This document shows positions 1 to 12,700 of a DNA stretch of 64,000 nucleotides, in pieces (the stretch's first letter is position 1; the number at the start of each line of letters is the position of its first letter). The notes under the pieces were generated by a model, which saw only the letters and a program-made list of their open reading frames with translations, did not search any database and was not told the DNA's origin. Location of the stretch: assembly GCA_003665825.1 (NCBI GenBank), contig QPFY01000011.1:744001-808000 (forward strand), given 5' to 3'. The DNA comes from Microbotryum silenes-acaulis. Taxonomy: Eukaryota > Basidiomycota > Microbotryomycetes > Microbotryales > Microbotryaceae. The position numbers and the translations under genes were made by a program.

Positions 1-63
1 CTCTTGCTCCGCTCTGCTCCTCTCCCCTTCACCCGTACCATCGCTTCTCGACTCGCCATCACC

Positions 64-3000
64 ATGGCCGACGTAGAAAGATCGCCTCTTTTAGGGAACG
101 AGGCTGCTGGGACGAGTGAAGATCCGTCGTCCTTTCCGTCACTGCGGGGTCGCATCGAAGCGGCATTGTCGTCACCCAAACGATTGAACGGCCTCGAAAA
201 GCTTCTGGCGGCGTTGGCGGTCGTGTTGCTCTTGACGACGGCCACCTTTGCCGGCTTGTTCGCGGGTGAGGCTGTCGCGCTCAAAAAGGCCAAGGACCAC
301 CACCATCAAAAGCACAAGCACCATGGTCAGCGTCGTCCGACCGTCACCTCGACCGTCACCATTCCCGCACCGACCTCGACCGGCGTGCCTCCACCCAAAC
401 AACCCAAGAAGAACGTGAGTCCAAGGCCGACAGTGAGATCGGAGAATATGGGAAGCTTTTGATCGACAACCACCTGGTGACTGACGAGCACCACTTCATT
501 CCATCTCGTCTCTTCGCTCTTGCCGACGATCCGCCGCCCGCCGCCTACCGCCGCCCGCCCCCACCTCCGCATCGGCCTCCTGCGAATCGGCCTACTTACC
601 TTCCTGCGCTCGCTCTGCACCATCCACCACCTCTTCACCCGCTGGTACCGACCAACAGAAGGACGTTTGCTTCACCCCTACCTGTGTCACCGTAGCTGCA
701 TCGGTACTGACTGCACTTGACGAGAGCGTCGACCCGTGCGATGACTTCTACCGCTTCTCGAGTACGTTGGCGTCCCGAACCTCGTCGGTCTGAAATAATG
801 ATGGTACTCACCTCGACGGGTGGGCTCTCTCTACCACAGACGGCGGCTGGCTCGATACCCACCCTATCCCTGATGGCCAAGGATTTTTTGGCTCGGCCCA
901 GGACATCGGTGTGCGAAACAAGGTCAGTCCTCCGCCTTTGCTGGCACCACCCGAGGGCACGACAGATGTCACTACAAGACCCTGGAAGATTCGGCGCGAC
1001 GCTGATGCTCGCAAGACTTTTACGCGAAACATTACAGCGCGTCATCATGGACGTCTTGGCCACGTCGGAGTCATCGCTCAAGAAGATGGACGAAGCCGAT
1101 CAGCGCAATATCGCCCACCTGCAAGATTTTTGGGCCTCGTGCCTCGATGAGGATCTGCACGATCGTCAAGGCCTCGACCTGTTGATGGACCTCGTTGAAC
1201 AGGCCGTTAGTGCCTGGAGGGGGTCGTTAGCTTCGGCAGACAAAAATGTCCAGGATTCTATGTTCCAAGATGAGATGCTCAAGAAGCCCAAGTGGGACGA
1301 GAAGACCAAGAAGGAACGAATGACGGCCTCGTTGATGTATCTGCATTCTCGAGGTGAGCCTTGCACGGGGCCAAGCAGCAAAGAACCGGGGGGGGTCGGG
1401 ATCATAGATTGACTGACAATGCGATCCTTTGCGTCCGATAGGTGTCGAGACGCTGTTCCAGCTCTTCCTTCAAGGCGATGTCGCCGAGGACCCCAGCCAT
1501 CTCGTGGCGTGGGTCCAGCAAGCCGGGCTCGGACTACCCTCAAAGGACTACTACAAGGACGAGGACACGTTGCAAGTCTATGAAGAAATCATCCGGGCGA
1601 CGCTCAAGAGCATCTACGCCGTTCGGGGCGAGACTTCGGTCAACCCCAAGGAACTCGCGTCCGGAGTCGTGGCTTGGGAGAAAGAGATCGCCAAGATCTC
1701 CCTCAACGAGGAAGACCTCGAGGACCCAAGCAAGACGTACAATGCCTACAATTCAACCGCTCTGCAGGCTCTTTTCCCTTCGATCTCGTTCAAAGACTAC
1801 TTTGCCGGCTTCACCCCGCGGCCTAGCTATCCCGAGCCGGTCATCGTCACCAGTCCTATGTACCTCGAAAACCTTGCCAAGCTCATCAAGCACGTCGATT
1901 CCGAGGTCTACGAGGCGTACATCATCTTCAGGATCGCGCAGGTCTACGGCGATCTGGTCGGTCCCAAGCAAACCGTGCGCAAGGAGATCAACTGGCTGTC
2001 CAACTACCTCGGCGGTATTGCCGAGGGCACTTCGTCGCCTCGCGGAGACATTTGCCTGGCGTCGTTGTTGGAGAACTACGGCTTTTTGATCGGGCGCTAC
2101 TATGCTCAAAAGGCGTTCGCCGGCGACAGCAAGGAGTACGCTGAGGACATCATCGTGGCGACAATCCAAGCGTTCAAGGATCGCTTGCCCGAGCTCGACT
2201 GGCTCGACGAGACGACGAGGAAGCGGGCCGAGGAGAAGGCGGATGCGATCAAGCACAAGGTCGGTATTGACCCAAGGAGACTGTTCTACAGTCCAGTCCG
2301 GTCCCGTCGTGTGCGCTGAACCCTTAAATTCCTTCTCCTTTCAGATCGGCTTCCCTACAACTCCCGACACGATGGACCCCGCTTCGATCGAGCGCTACTA
2401 CACCTTGAATTTGCCCATCAATCGCACCGACTTTTTCGGCAACGTGCTTCGCTCGCGTCTCGCTGAAAAGCGTCGCTTGTGGGTCAAGCTCGGCAAGCAG
2501 GTCGATCACGGTGAATGGGAGATGATCCCCTCCGAGGTGAACGCCTACTACTCGCCTCCCGCCAACGAGATTGCTTTCCCAGCTGGTATCTTGCAGGCGC
2601 CGTACTTTAGCAAGGATTGGTACGTAGTCATCCTAAAAGCCGACGTCGATGACTCAAGACCCTGCCTTCTAACCGTCTCAATCTTGCTGATTTGGATTAC
2701 ACAGGCCGGAATACATGGCCTTTGGAGCTTTCGGATCCGTTGCCGGTCACGAATTGTCGCACGCCTTCGACCAAGCCGGTCGACTGTACAACAAGGAGGG
2801 CAAGCTGGTCCAATGGTGGACGAATGAGACCGTCGTGCGCTTCGAAGGGCTCCAAAAGTGCTTGCTCGACCAATACGCCCAGTACTACGTCCAGGACGAT
2901 AAGGGACGAAAAGCCTACGTCAACTCCAAGCTGACGAACGGTGAAGACATGGCGGACGCAGGTGGGATCAGTCAGAGCTTCCGAGCCTGGAGCGATCGAT

Positions 3001-3412
3001 TCGAGTCCAAGAAGGGCGAGGGGGTGAACTGGCTGTTGCCTGGTGTCAAGTACACGAGGCAACAGTTGTTCTTCATCGGTGAGTTCTGCGAGAGCTCCTT
3101 TTGAACGAGCTCGAGTGTGATGCTGAAACTTTGGGCCCTCCTTTCACAGCTTATGCTCAAGGTTGGGCCAGGAACATCTACCCTTCGGAGGCGGTCAAGA
3201 GGGTTCGCACCGATCCCCACTCGCCCACGAATTACCGAGGTACGTTTCCCAGACCGAGATTGATATTCCTGATCCTCAGCTGAGCCGCCGTTGGTACTAT
3301 GATGCCCATCACAGTCATCGGCCCGCTCTCGAACAACGAGCAATTCATCAAGGCTTTCCAGTGCAAGGCCGGAAGCAGGATGAACAACAAGCACAAGTGC
3401 CAGGTTTGGTGA
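64..3412 (+). CDS. M13 (neprilysin/ECE-like) zinc metalloendopeptidase, type II membrane protein
   Basis: Nine exons (64-414, 659-761, 840-922, 1038-1353, 1442-2259, 2345-2619, 2705-3078, 3150-3239, 3315-3412) splice in phase to 835 aa. The start ATG sits in ACCATGGCC. Residues about 45-67 form one hydrophobic segment after a short cytosolic tail, so the protein is a predicted type II membrane protein with an extracellular or lumenal enzyme domain. A His/Lys-rich and Ser/Thr/Pro linker follows. The M13 N-terminal signature is present: a Cys-rich stretch, then DPCDDFYRFS and NGGWLDTHPIP. The zinc site HELSH is at about 664-668, with the third ligand in GEDMAD (Glu about 729, Asp 733). The C-terminus ends CQVW, the conserved Cys-x-x-Trp end of neprilysins. 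All catalytic landmarks are intact. The family cleaves peptides on the amino side of hydrophobic residues; the substrate here is unknown. Confidence 0.93.
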
Positions 3413-3916
3413 AAAAAATGACATTTAAGTACGAGTACGATGTAGCCGATATTCGATCGTTCCACGATTTGTGCCCTTTGTTTATCCGTGTCGTTAGCTA
3501 GGGGTTACGAAATGAGCACGACAATATCCACAGATGCCGTTGTGGTGATAATTTGAACACGTGATTGGACAGTAGCTGGATTGACCCGACGGACACCACA
3601 ATAAAATTTCACAGTGGGTGTTGAGTAACAACCGCTTGACATGACCCTCGTTTTGCGTGAAGGCGGCCGTTTCCCGGTATCTGAGCCCTAGTGCACGGGC
3701 TGAGGGAGGCCCAAATATCTCAAATGCTTCGCAACGCGATAAAGGCGATATGCTACACACCAACATTTCGTCATCCATACATCCTCATCAGAATCACTGC
3801 CTATACCTTTTTTTTGTTGTGAAGGTGGCACCACTAGCCCCCGATACAAAGTGCTAGAGCGGCGGAGAGTTGGCGACCCACAGAAACCGCAAAGGATAGG
3901 GGTCGAAATTTCCAAT
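3413..3916. other. Intergenic, no gene seen
   Basis: This is the 3' flank of the M13 gene up to the first target-site copy of LINE-1. I see no coding exon, tRNA or repeat structure. The T-run at 3916-3924 leads into the 62-bp direct repeat. Confidence 0.5.
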
Positions 3917-3978
3917 TTTTTTTTGTATGAAACTCATCGCTAATTTGCAAGACGAGAAAACCCCCTACGGAACTAAAG
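3917..3978. repeat. Target-site duplication of LINE-1, left copy (62 bp)
   Basis: Identical over 62 bp to 8317-8378. It begins TTTTTTTTGTATGAAACTC and ends CTACGGAACTAAAG. It is followed by ATG and a 27-T run, which is the A-tail of the minus-strand LINE. This is the arrangement expected for target-primed reverse transcription. Confidence 0.92.
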
Positions 3979-3981
3979 ATG

Positions 3982-6900
3982 TTTTTTTTTTTTTTTTTTT
4001 TTTTTTTTGGACTGGGGCTCATAAATTGCAATCCTTCGGGTTGGCTGGGACCGCTACAAAAAGAGCTAAAAGAGGTTATAAAGCAACGACGGCAAGCAGT
4101 TGGGTGAAAGTCAAACCCCTGCGCGCAAAGAGCGCTGCGCAGATCAAAACCCGCCGAGCACCTAACGCGGACTCCAACGGGCGGTGAGTACTGCTGCCGC
4201 TTCACGTCCCAAGAGCGGGAGCGAAGATACTCGAAAACCAGGCAAGAGCGCCTAGAGAAAGAAGGGGGAGAGTATACAGAAAGTCACGACTGGGGATAGA
4301 GAGAACCAGGAATACTAAGACAGAGAGGAGGGGAACACACCCGAGGGGCCAAGGGAGGGGGTCGAAGCCGGAGGTAGAGGTCCCCAGGGACTAACAGGCC
4401 GCAGCCAAGCCCCAGCTACTCGTCACCCCGACAGCGCCTGATGCCCTCCCTTGGCTGAGTCTCGAGTGCTGGCTGTTGAGCCGTCGGGGCCGAGCGAACA
4501 ACGATCCAATACAACGAAACGGGCCTCGCCTTGACGCGAGGATATTGACCAAGAACGAGCGACCTTTCTTCCCGAGCCATGCCGTAGATCTTGACCAACG
4601 CGAACGAAAGAACCATTCGACGGAATCCAACACACGGCTTAGGAGTAAAAGGAGAAGTGGCTGAAGCGTAGTCAACAACTGAGCAACAGGAACGAGAAGA
4701 GGAAGGGAAGGGAAAAGGGGGGGAAAGGAGAGGGGAGAACTTCACAAAGCCTCCAACGCAAAGACGATCGACCGGGCTTGCCGATCCATCCAAGAACGAA
4801 GACCGCTACTGCGCAAAGTAGAGAGAGAAAGAGAGGTGCGCAGCCTTCCACTGCGCAACAAGTTTCAAGACAGTCAGGTTCTGAAAGAAAAGTCGACCTC
4901 CGAAAAAGAAGGGAGGAAAGGAGGGGAGGAAAATAGGAAGGAAGGACTTAACTCGGTCATCACACCTCCCAATCTCGAGCCCCAGGCACAAAGCCCGCTC
5001 GAGAGAGAAAATCTCGCTCGAACGCTCTGAGTGCACTGGGCAGCGAGGGAGGGGCCACGACCTTGTCCAGCTCGAACCGCTGATGAACGCGCCAGCGGAG
5101 CAGGTGCAGCCGCTGGAAGCCGATCGCGCAAGCCAGCCGAACCCACATCCATTTCGAGGTCGTTCTCCCACGACCCCGCAAAAGGGGGAGCCCCATAGTC
5201 AGCTGCTCCGGAGTGAACGTCGACGGATCGACGTCGGTATCCTCGATGCCGAGCTTGTCGAACAGAATGCGAAGCACCCCGCCCCAGAAGCTGGTCGAGT
5301 ACGCGCACTCGAAAAAGTAGTGCGACACCGTCTCGATGACCGCTGCATCGTTGCCGCAGAATAGACACGTCGGCGAAGAGGCATGACCCTGAGTGTGCTG
5401 CCTCTTGCGCGTCGGCGTCACGTCGTACATGAGCCGCCAGTGGGTGTCCTGCTCCACAGCAGACGCGAACCGGTCATGAAGCCATCTCCAGAAGCGCTTC
5501 CTATCGCTCTGAGAAGTCCCATCAGGGAAACGCTTGACACGATCCTCCCTCCCTGGGAACCGAACCACGTTCACAAGCCGACGAAGCTTGCGAATAATGA
5601 ACGGTCGGGGGAGCCCAAAGAAGTTGAAGCACCGGGGACGGGGAGCCTCCTTGAGAGGTATCCGAGCAGGTCGCAACGCGGTCTTGGGCAGCAAGGCTTT
5701 CGCCTTGAGCAACTGACCCACGCGCGACCACACGTGCTCGTGCTGTAGGGCGGGTTCCTTAGAGTGCTACCAGAACCCGCGTCGATGACCAACCAGAGCC
5801 CATCCCTTCCCTTCGTCCCTCCAGTACAGGTCCGCGATCTGCGCAAACTTCGCCACTGCGTCCGCATCGTCATATGCGTGCTTGGCACCTTCAGCATAGA
5901 GTGAAGGGAGGCGAGGCGGAAGCGAAAGCAATTCGGGAAGCGTAAGGAGTTCGGACTTGATGGTTGGAACTGTGACCCTGGCCGCTGCAACGACTGCCCC
6001 CCAACGCGTCGAGTCGCGATACAGCTTCTCGACCCGAGCCGTGCTGCTGAAGAACCCCCACGGACTGAAATCGCGGGTCGCAGCGACGAGGGACCTCCAG
6101 CTCTCGCGAGCTAGGGGCGCCCAGATCGCCTCGTCCGAGCCCGCCACAGCATCCCAAAATCGAAGCGCCACCGAATGAACGATGTCGCCGATCGAAATCA
6201 AGCCCAAGCCACCGTCCTCCCGAGCCTGGAACACGAAATCGCGAGCGACGGTATTTCGCCCTGCTCCTCCCCAGACAAAATCCGTAAGTGCCGTCTCCGC
6301 CGCCTTAATGAACCATTGAGGCGGTATGTCGAAGGACAGTACGTGGAGGACCGTCGAGATGATGTGAGCGTTGACATAGAAAACCTTCCCACTCGGCGAA
6401 AGTGTCCGGTCTCCAGCGGCGCGGGCCTTGGCCTTGATCCTGTCAAGAACATGGGTCCAAAACAGTTTCGAGTCACCGTGGCGAAAGAAGGCATAGCCGC
6501 ACCACTTGAAGCTCTCCCCCTCCTGCACCGTTGGCAGCGCCTGCGCAGTCTCGTCCCGAAGCCAGTTCGGTCCGAGTGGTAGCACCAGCGTCTTGTCCGT
6601 GTTGGTCTTCCCGTTGGTTGCCTCGTACCACGTCTGCGACAGCGTTTGCAGCTTCGACAATGCCGCCGGTGACTCCACCACCACCACAGCATCATCGGCA
6701 AACGCCAGATGCGTAAGCTGCGCAGGCGGCCCTCCTGGCCACACCTTCTGCAGGTCGAGCGCGATCCCGCGCCGCACGAGGGCGTCGAGGAAGGGTTGGA
6801 ACGTGATGTTCCAAACCGGGCACGAGAGGGGATCCCCCTGACCGAGACCACACAGCAACCGCACCAAGTCCGTGGGGAACCCATTGACAAGGTAGCGCAC

Positions 6901-8316
6901 CCCCAGAGTCTCGGGATCGTAGAGAGCGCGCAGCAGCGAGATGAAACGCTCGCCGAACCCAAACGCCTCAAAGACCTCGAAGATCCAGGCGTGATCGACC
7001 CGATCGTACGCGCTCTGCTGATCCAAAGACAAGAGGGCGCCCTCGGGGAAAGCTTCAGTGCCTAGCGACCTGAGTTTTTCGAGAAGGAGAGTGAGATGAC
7101 TTCCCGCGTCCGCTGAACGTCTTGATGGCATGAAACCGTGTTGCGCCGGCGGCAAAAGCTCGCCAAGCACCCCATTGAGTTGCGCCACCAAGACCTTGCT
7201 GAGGACCTTGTAGGTCGTCTCGCGCAATGTGATCGGTCGGTATGCCCCCAGTGATTTCAGATTGGCCCCCGGTTTATTCTTGGGCAAGAGCCGCACCAGC
7301 CCCTCTGCCAAGGACGCCGTCATTTTGCCGCCCTCCCAAATCGAGTTGAACAAGTCCAACAGCTTGGGAGCAAAGTAGGTTGGCAGCGCCTTGAAGAGCT
7401 CGTACGGAATGCCCGAGGGCCCCGGTGATCGTCCCGAATCCGTCTTCTTCAACGCCGCTTCAACCTCGAGGAGGGTGAAGGGCTCGTCAAGCGCCACTCT
7501 CGCTTGACGAGGCAGCCGACGACCGAACGTAGGGTCCGAGCGGTCGTCATCGTAGCATTTCGCTGCGCGAATAGGGTCGAGCAGGGACCGACGTGCGTTC
7601 GTCGGGTCGCCACGAGCTGGGTCCGGCGTGAAGAGCGACTGCGCGTGCCGTGAAGCAATACCCAGCGCCTCCTGCATGTCAACGGTCTCGGTGCCATCCA
7701 CATCCTCCAGCGAGACGATGCTCGTCTGGCGACTCCGGCGGTTGAGGCGCGTGCGAATGCTTGCCGATTGACCTTCCCTCGAGTCGACTGACGGCACATG
7801 CGCACGGATGCGCAGCCACTGAGCCTCCTTTACCGCCAACTGGTCCAACCGCGACTTGGCAAGAGTATACGCATCGCGCTCGGCCTCATTCATGTGCTCA
7901 CCGCGTGCCTCCAAAGCCTCCATGACGGATTGGCTCTCGGCCCGCAGTCGGCGCATGTCGGCACGAGTCGAGCGGTATCGTGCATGGCCAGCGACTGCAA
8001 CCGCCCGCAGAGCGGCGTCATAGACTTCGCCGAGCGGAGCGGTCCCCTCGAGCCTTTGATAGACCTCGTCGACGACCCCGGGAATCGATGCGACAAAGTC
8101 TTGATCGTCAAAGACCGTTGGGTTGAGCCTCGAAATGAAATCGCTCGTAGAGGGAAGAGAAAGGGGGGGTTCGGCATCAGCGTTCGATGTAGGCAAAGCG
8201 AAAGTTGCAACTACAGGTCTGTGGTCCGAACAGGGCGCGTCGAAGAGCGTAGAAGCGCTCAACAACCGGTTCGCCCAACTGGATTGGACAAGAATATAGT
8301 CGATCCGCGATGATTA
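3982..8316 (-). mobile_element. LINE-1: 5'-truncated non-LTR retrotransposon copy
   Basis: The element reads on the minus strand. Its 3' end is a 27-A tail (T-run 3982-4008 on the plus strand). A ~950-bp 3' UTR without coding potential precedes it (4009-4959), then the ORF2 remnant (4960-8313). The 5' end is cut inside the endonuclease domain at 8316 and abuts the right copy of the 62-bp target duplication. Truncation at the 5' end, an A-tail and flanking direct repeats together mark a typical dead-on-arrival LINE insertion. The copy is related to LINE-2 at 9712-15838 but belongs to a clearly different subfamily at protein level. Confidence 0.92.
4960..8313 (-). pseudogene. LINE-1 ORF2 remnant: end of endonuclease, reverse transcriptase, C-terminal zinc motif
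   Basis: The open frame starts at the truncation point with the last two motifs of an APE-type endonuclease (RIDYILV and SDHRPV). The reverse transcriptase follows, with RSPGPSGIPYELF, SLDQQSAYDRVDHAW, GLGQGDPLSCPVW and the catalytic box FADD. The frame is broken once by a TAG at 5767-5769. It then continues in the same frame to a TGA at 4960-4962. The part after the stop contains a C-x2-C-x11-H-x4-C zinc motif like the reverse-transcriptase zinc-binding domain of plant and fungal LINEs. I see no RNase H domain. The copy lacks ORF1 and most of the endonuclease, so it cannot move on its own. Confidence 0.93.
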
Positions 8317-8378
8317 TTTTTTTTGTATGAAACTCATCGCTAATTTGCAAGACGAGAAAACCCCCTACGGAACTAAAG
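8317..8378. repeat. Target-site duplication of LINE-1, right copy (62 bp)
   Basis: Perfect match to 3917-3978. It is also the beginning of the longer diverged repeat at 8317-8475. The original, unoccupied target was therefore this repeat, and the left copy was generated by insertion. Confidence 0.92.
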
Positions 8379-8475
8379 GAGATGCTGCCCAGTATGCACG
8401 ATGATGACCACAACCGCCGCTCGATGCGTTGCAACTAGCAGAACAGACCAACCCGATACATCCGAGTTCAAGTCC
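8317..8475. repeat. Diverged dispersed repeat, copy R1
   Basis: Similar, with gaps, to 15839-16010. Shared blocks include a T-run followed by GTA-GAAC, CCTACGGAA, ACGATGATA/GACACAA, CCGCC, GATGCG, ACCAAYCCGATAC and TTCAAGT-CCCC. The last block resembles a tRNA T-arm/B-box. Both copies touch the 5' end of a minus-strand LINE. Read on the minus strand the repeat ends in an A-run, so a tRNA-related SINE is possible. I cannot prove it. Confidence 0.5.
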
Positions 8476-9711
8476 CCCCCACCCACGGTTGCTCCCTCCC
8501 AGAGACGAATGAAAGGAAGATTGAAGATAATACACAAGGAATCGGGAAACGATGGAGGAATTGTTGGTGGTGGTACATGTGTTGTACAGGCGAATCCGAT
8601 TATAGTTGTACAGTTGAACCTTCTTCGATCTTTTGACTTCAGACCCCCCCTGAGACCGCCCTACTCCTTGAAGCCCCTTAATTCTTTGACACGCGTCGAA
8701 CAAGGCCTCCGATGGCACAAACATCCCGCTCAATCCGAATGATTCACGTGGTCCAAAGGGGGGATGTAACCCCCTGCGACCGCAGCAATCACCTACCCCT
8801 TGTACCCAACTGCGCTGGATCTGCACCGCGGATTCCAAACCCCTTTTCGGTTACCAAAGTCGGCCACCCCCTCGCGACCGCACGACCCCAGATCACCCCC
8901 ATTTCAATGACTGCAACTGCGAAACAGGCCTACTTCGCACAAAAACACACAATCCCGAGATTTCCGGGGAAAGTCACGGAGCATGTGACAGTCCATTGGA
9001 CACGCCTCGGTCTGCAGCGCGGGCGGGTGGCCGACAACACCGGCGCGCGGCTGGAGACCAGAGGCGGGGTATACCTTCCGCAGGGGCCTCGCTTCCCTGC
9101 GGCGTACTCCCAATCTCGGAACGCACACTCGAGTCCCGTTGTACGTGCAGGTGGTTCCCAATCACCGCAGATACTGGGGAAAGAAGGAGCATGAGGCCCA
9201 CGACGGTGATGTCATTGTGTGGGACCTCGCTCGAGTGTGGATGTGTATGGCGGTTCGGTACCCGAGTCACCCGCCGCGCGGCCGCGACTCCGAGCGAGCA
9301 GCAAAGCAAGGAGAGGCGAGCCACGCAGGCAGTTTGTGCCGGCCTTGAACAGGAGATCACGGAGTCGCTCGACCGAAAGAGAAGACAGACCCGGCCCTTG
9401 AGAGGAGTGGAAAACTCACGGCGTAGTCCAGGAGAGGGCCAAGGGGATCCGCTTTCGATGTGTGTCATCGTGATGTGGCAGAAGCTCGAACCAAGGGCGA
9501 CAATGCCCGCCGGCGCAAAGAACCCGAGGCTCCTGGGGAGTACGGAAGCCTATGAGGAGGAATGGCAAAAAGAGCGAGAGAAAACAGGTTCAGTATTCTG
9601 GCGTGTTTGGGAGACATTTTGGAGATTGAGAAAGAGGGAAAGGGGACTTGTGATTTTTATTTGGTTTTTGGTTTGTGGTTCTTGGCTGGGTAGGGAGGAG
9701 CGCCGTCTACT
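8476..9711. other. 3' region of LINE-2 and unassigned DNA
   Basis: Downstream (on the minus strand) of the LINE-2 ORF2 stop. An A-rich stretch in LINE-2 sense at about 9645-9690 could be near its 3' end, but there is no clean A-tail and no direct repeat matching the 5' flank. No protein-coding gene is recognisable in the rest. Confidence 0.4.
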
Positions 9712-12700
9712 TCATCGTGCCAATCTGAGCTCCAACCTCTCCTTCAGTCCCGCCATCTCCTTGTCCATGCTCGACATCGCTCTGGCGTGGCGATGGAGAT
9801 CCCAGCGTCGGTTGCTGAGAGTGTCGAGCGCCAGCGCAATGAAGGCGCGGATTGGGCGCTTTTTCGACGTCGGAAGGCGAGCGCGCAGTCGAGGGAGGCC
9901 GTGCTCGATCTGAAGTGCCGTGTAGTCGAGGTCGAGGATCGACACGACCCCCAGCGCGTCGCAGAGAATGGACCTAGCTGCTTGCAAAAATTGAGAAGAG
10001 TCAGGGCAATCATGCCAAAAGTGAGTAAAGTCATCCTCCACCCCTGCCAGGCTGCATGCCTGCACAAGGCAGCAGGCTGAGTCGCCATGCCGCTGCACAA
10101 ACTGGCGCTTCCGCGTTGACGTGAAGTGGTACGCCAGCTTGAAGTGCACCTCGCGCTCGCGGGCCGTGGCGGGCCCGGTGTGGAACCACACCCAGAAGAG
10201 TCGCCTTTCTTTGGGTGTGGCGAGTGATCCAGGGCGTTGTGTGTCGTCGAAACGTCGATGGTTGATGACGCGTCGAAGTCGCGCAATGGTGTAAGGTCTA
10301 TCCAAGTTCAACATTCTCCACTGATCAGCACACAAGGGGCCGGAGGGGAGGGGAAGTTTTTGATCAGGCATGCCGACCGGAGTCGCTCTGGGCAAGATGT
10401 GCTCGAGGGGACCGCCGGGCCGGACTCCAGGTGCTCCAACAACACGAATGACGGGTGGTCGACGTGCGAGGACGGGAACAGGAGGCGGAAGCGGCGGGAT
10501 GAGGCGATCGCCTGCGACCTGGATCCACGCCTGGACTTGATCGCGCTTCCATTGCCAAAGGTTGGACAGCTCCGAGCCGTCGCCTTGGGGATGCTTCTCA
10601 GGGGTCCAGGGCACCGTTGGAGCTGCGGGGTATTGGGCTCGCGCATAGATGTCAGCGATGGTGCGTTCGAAACTGAAAAGCTTCGCCAAACGCTTATCCT
10701 GCTCCGAGAACGCCCGCGAGTCATGCAGACCAGGTTGGAGGGGAGAAAGAGAAAGAAAATTGGAGACCGAAAGTTTGGCAGGATCGACGACGGCAGGGTA
10801 GCGTTCAGCGACCGAGAGCACCGCTCGCCAGCGGGGATGTAGCTCCCGGGGTGCGTCGGCGTTCCTCCACGTCCACAGATCCGTAGCAAAGTCAAAGGTC
10901 GGAAGCGCTCGCCGGATGGAACTCCGAGCCAGATCGCTCCAAATCGCAGTTGACCCGCCGGCCAGCACGTCCCAAATCCGTACCGAGACTGAATCCACCA
11001 CATCTTGGATGCTCACGACGCTGAGACCACCTCGCGCCCGTGCCGTGAAGACGACCGATTGCTTGTAGTCGCTGCGCCGCGGTCCTCCCTTCACAAAGTC
11101 GGCAAGCTTGCGCTCGATCGCCTTGATCACGTCGGATGGCGGTACGTCGGCGGAGAGAGAGTGCAGCACCTTGGAGATGCCGTAGCGGTTGAGATAGAAA
11201 GCCCGGGTATGATGCGTCATCCATCGGTCGCGCACCGAGAGAATCACTCGATCGACCCTTCGCTCAAGATCATGGAATCCCAGCCTGTTGTTGCCGTCAG
11301 GCGCAAACTGGAGACCGATCCAGGGAAGAGACTCGTCCGGTGCCACGAACGACAGTTTGGACAAGTCCGCGCGATCCCACAACGTCGCGCCCAATGGCAT
11401 CACCACGGTTTTGTCGGTGTTTAGACGGCCGTTCGTCGCGAGTCGCCAATCCCGAGCTAACGCCTCGAGCGAAGCAATAGCTTCCGGTCCAGCGACAGCG
11501 ACGACGGCGTCATCCGCGAACGCCAAATTGGTGATGCATCGAGTCTGCGGACGAGGAGCCAGCTCCGGAAGAGTGATAGTCAGCGCAATGTTGCGTCGAC
11601 TGAGAGAATCAAGGAAGGGTTGGAATACCACATCCCAGACAGAAGAAGAGAGAGGATCGCCCTGGCCAAGACCGCACAGGAGTCGCACCGTCTCGGTAAG
11701 GAAACCGTTGACAATGTACCGCGCTGTGGACGTCTCGCCGTTGTAGAGCATCCGCAAGACGCGCTGGAAAGATTCCGGCGCGCCGAGAGCCTCAAACACC
11801 GCAAAGACCCAATCGTGCTCGACCATGTCGTAAGCCGAGCTCTGATCCAGGGAGAGGAGCGCTGCTGTCGGGAACTCTGCCCCACGACCCCTAATCTCGT
11901 CGATCAGGAGCCTCAGATGCAAAGCCGCGTCCGCTGGTCTTCGCCCCTTGACGAACCCATGCTGTCCGGCCGGAAGAACATCGGGGAGGATCCGGTTCAG
12001 ACGAGCCACGTAGACCTTGGTGAAGATCTTGTAGTCGCATTCCCGCAAGGTGATCGGACGATACGATTTGAGGTCGCACCGCGCTGCACCAGGTTTGTTG
12101 TGTTTGAACAAGAGGCGCACATTCGCCTGGCTCTGTTGTGGAGTAAGGGAGCCTCGAGTAATCAGCTCGTTGTAGGCTCGAGTCAAGAGAGGGGCCCAAA
12201 GCAAGGGGCAGGCTCGATACATCTCATAGGGGACCCCTGAAGGACCCGGAGATCGACCTTCGTGCGTGGTTCGAATCGCTGCGAGCACCTCGGCCTCGCT
12301 GATGGGCTCGGCAAGAATGTCGACGTGCGAATTCGAGAAGCGCCGAAGGAAGCGAGCGTCGGAAAGGGGGTCGTCACAAGGTCTTGCTGATCTGATGGGT
12401 CCCAAGAGCTCATCCCGCATCGTCACGACCTGTTCCGGATCCTTCGCTTCGACAAGGTAGTGCTGCTGGAAATGAGAATGGGTGTGCTCGAGCGCGCGCT
12501 CAATGTCAGTGGTGAGCTCGCCATCAGCGAGCCGGATACTCTGAAACTTCACATCCCGGGACCGAGCAGCCAGTTTGGCATGAACCGGACGACTGAGACG
12601 TTCCTCGGATGCAATCTCGGGAACGTGCGCCCTGATCCGGGACTGCCTTGCTCGCTCGTTCACAAGTTTGGTGAGAGCGTCGTGGGTGTTCGTCCAGTCG

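Noticed and set aside
8440..8475. A tRNA gene around the GTTCAAGTCCC block
   Set aside because: Only a T-arm-like string is present. No acceptor stem, D-arm or anticodon arm could be folded around it.
8996..9913. 305-codon plus-strand open frame overlapping LINE-2
   Set aside because: Lies antisense to the LINE-2 ORF2 end and its 3' region. Composition is unlike a protein and it has no homology-like motif.
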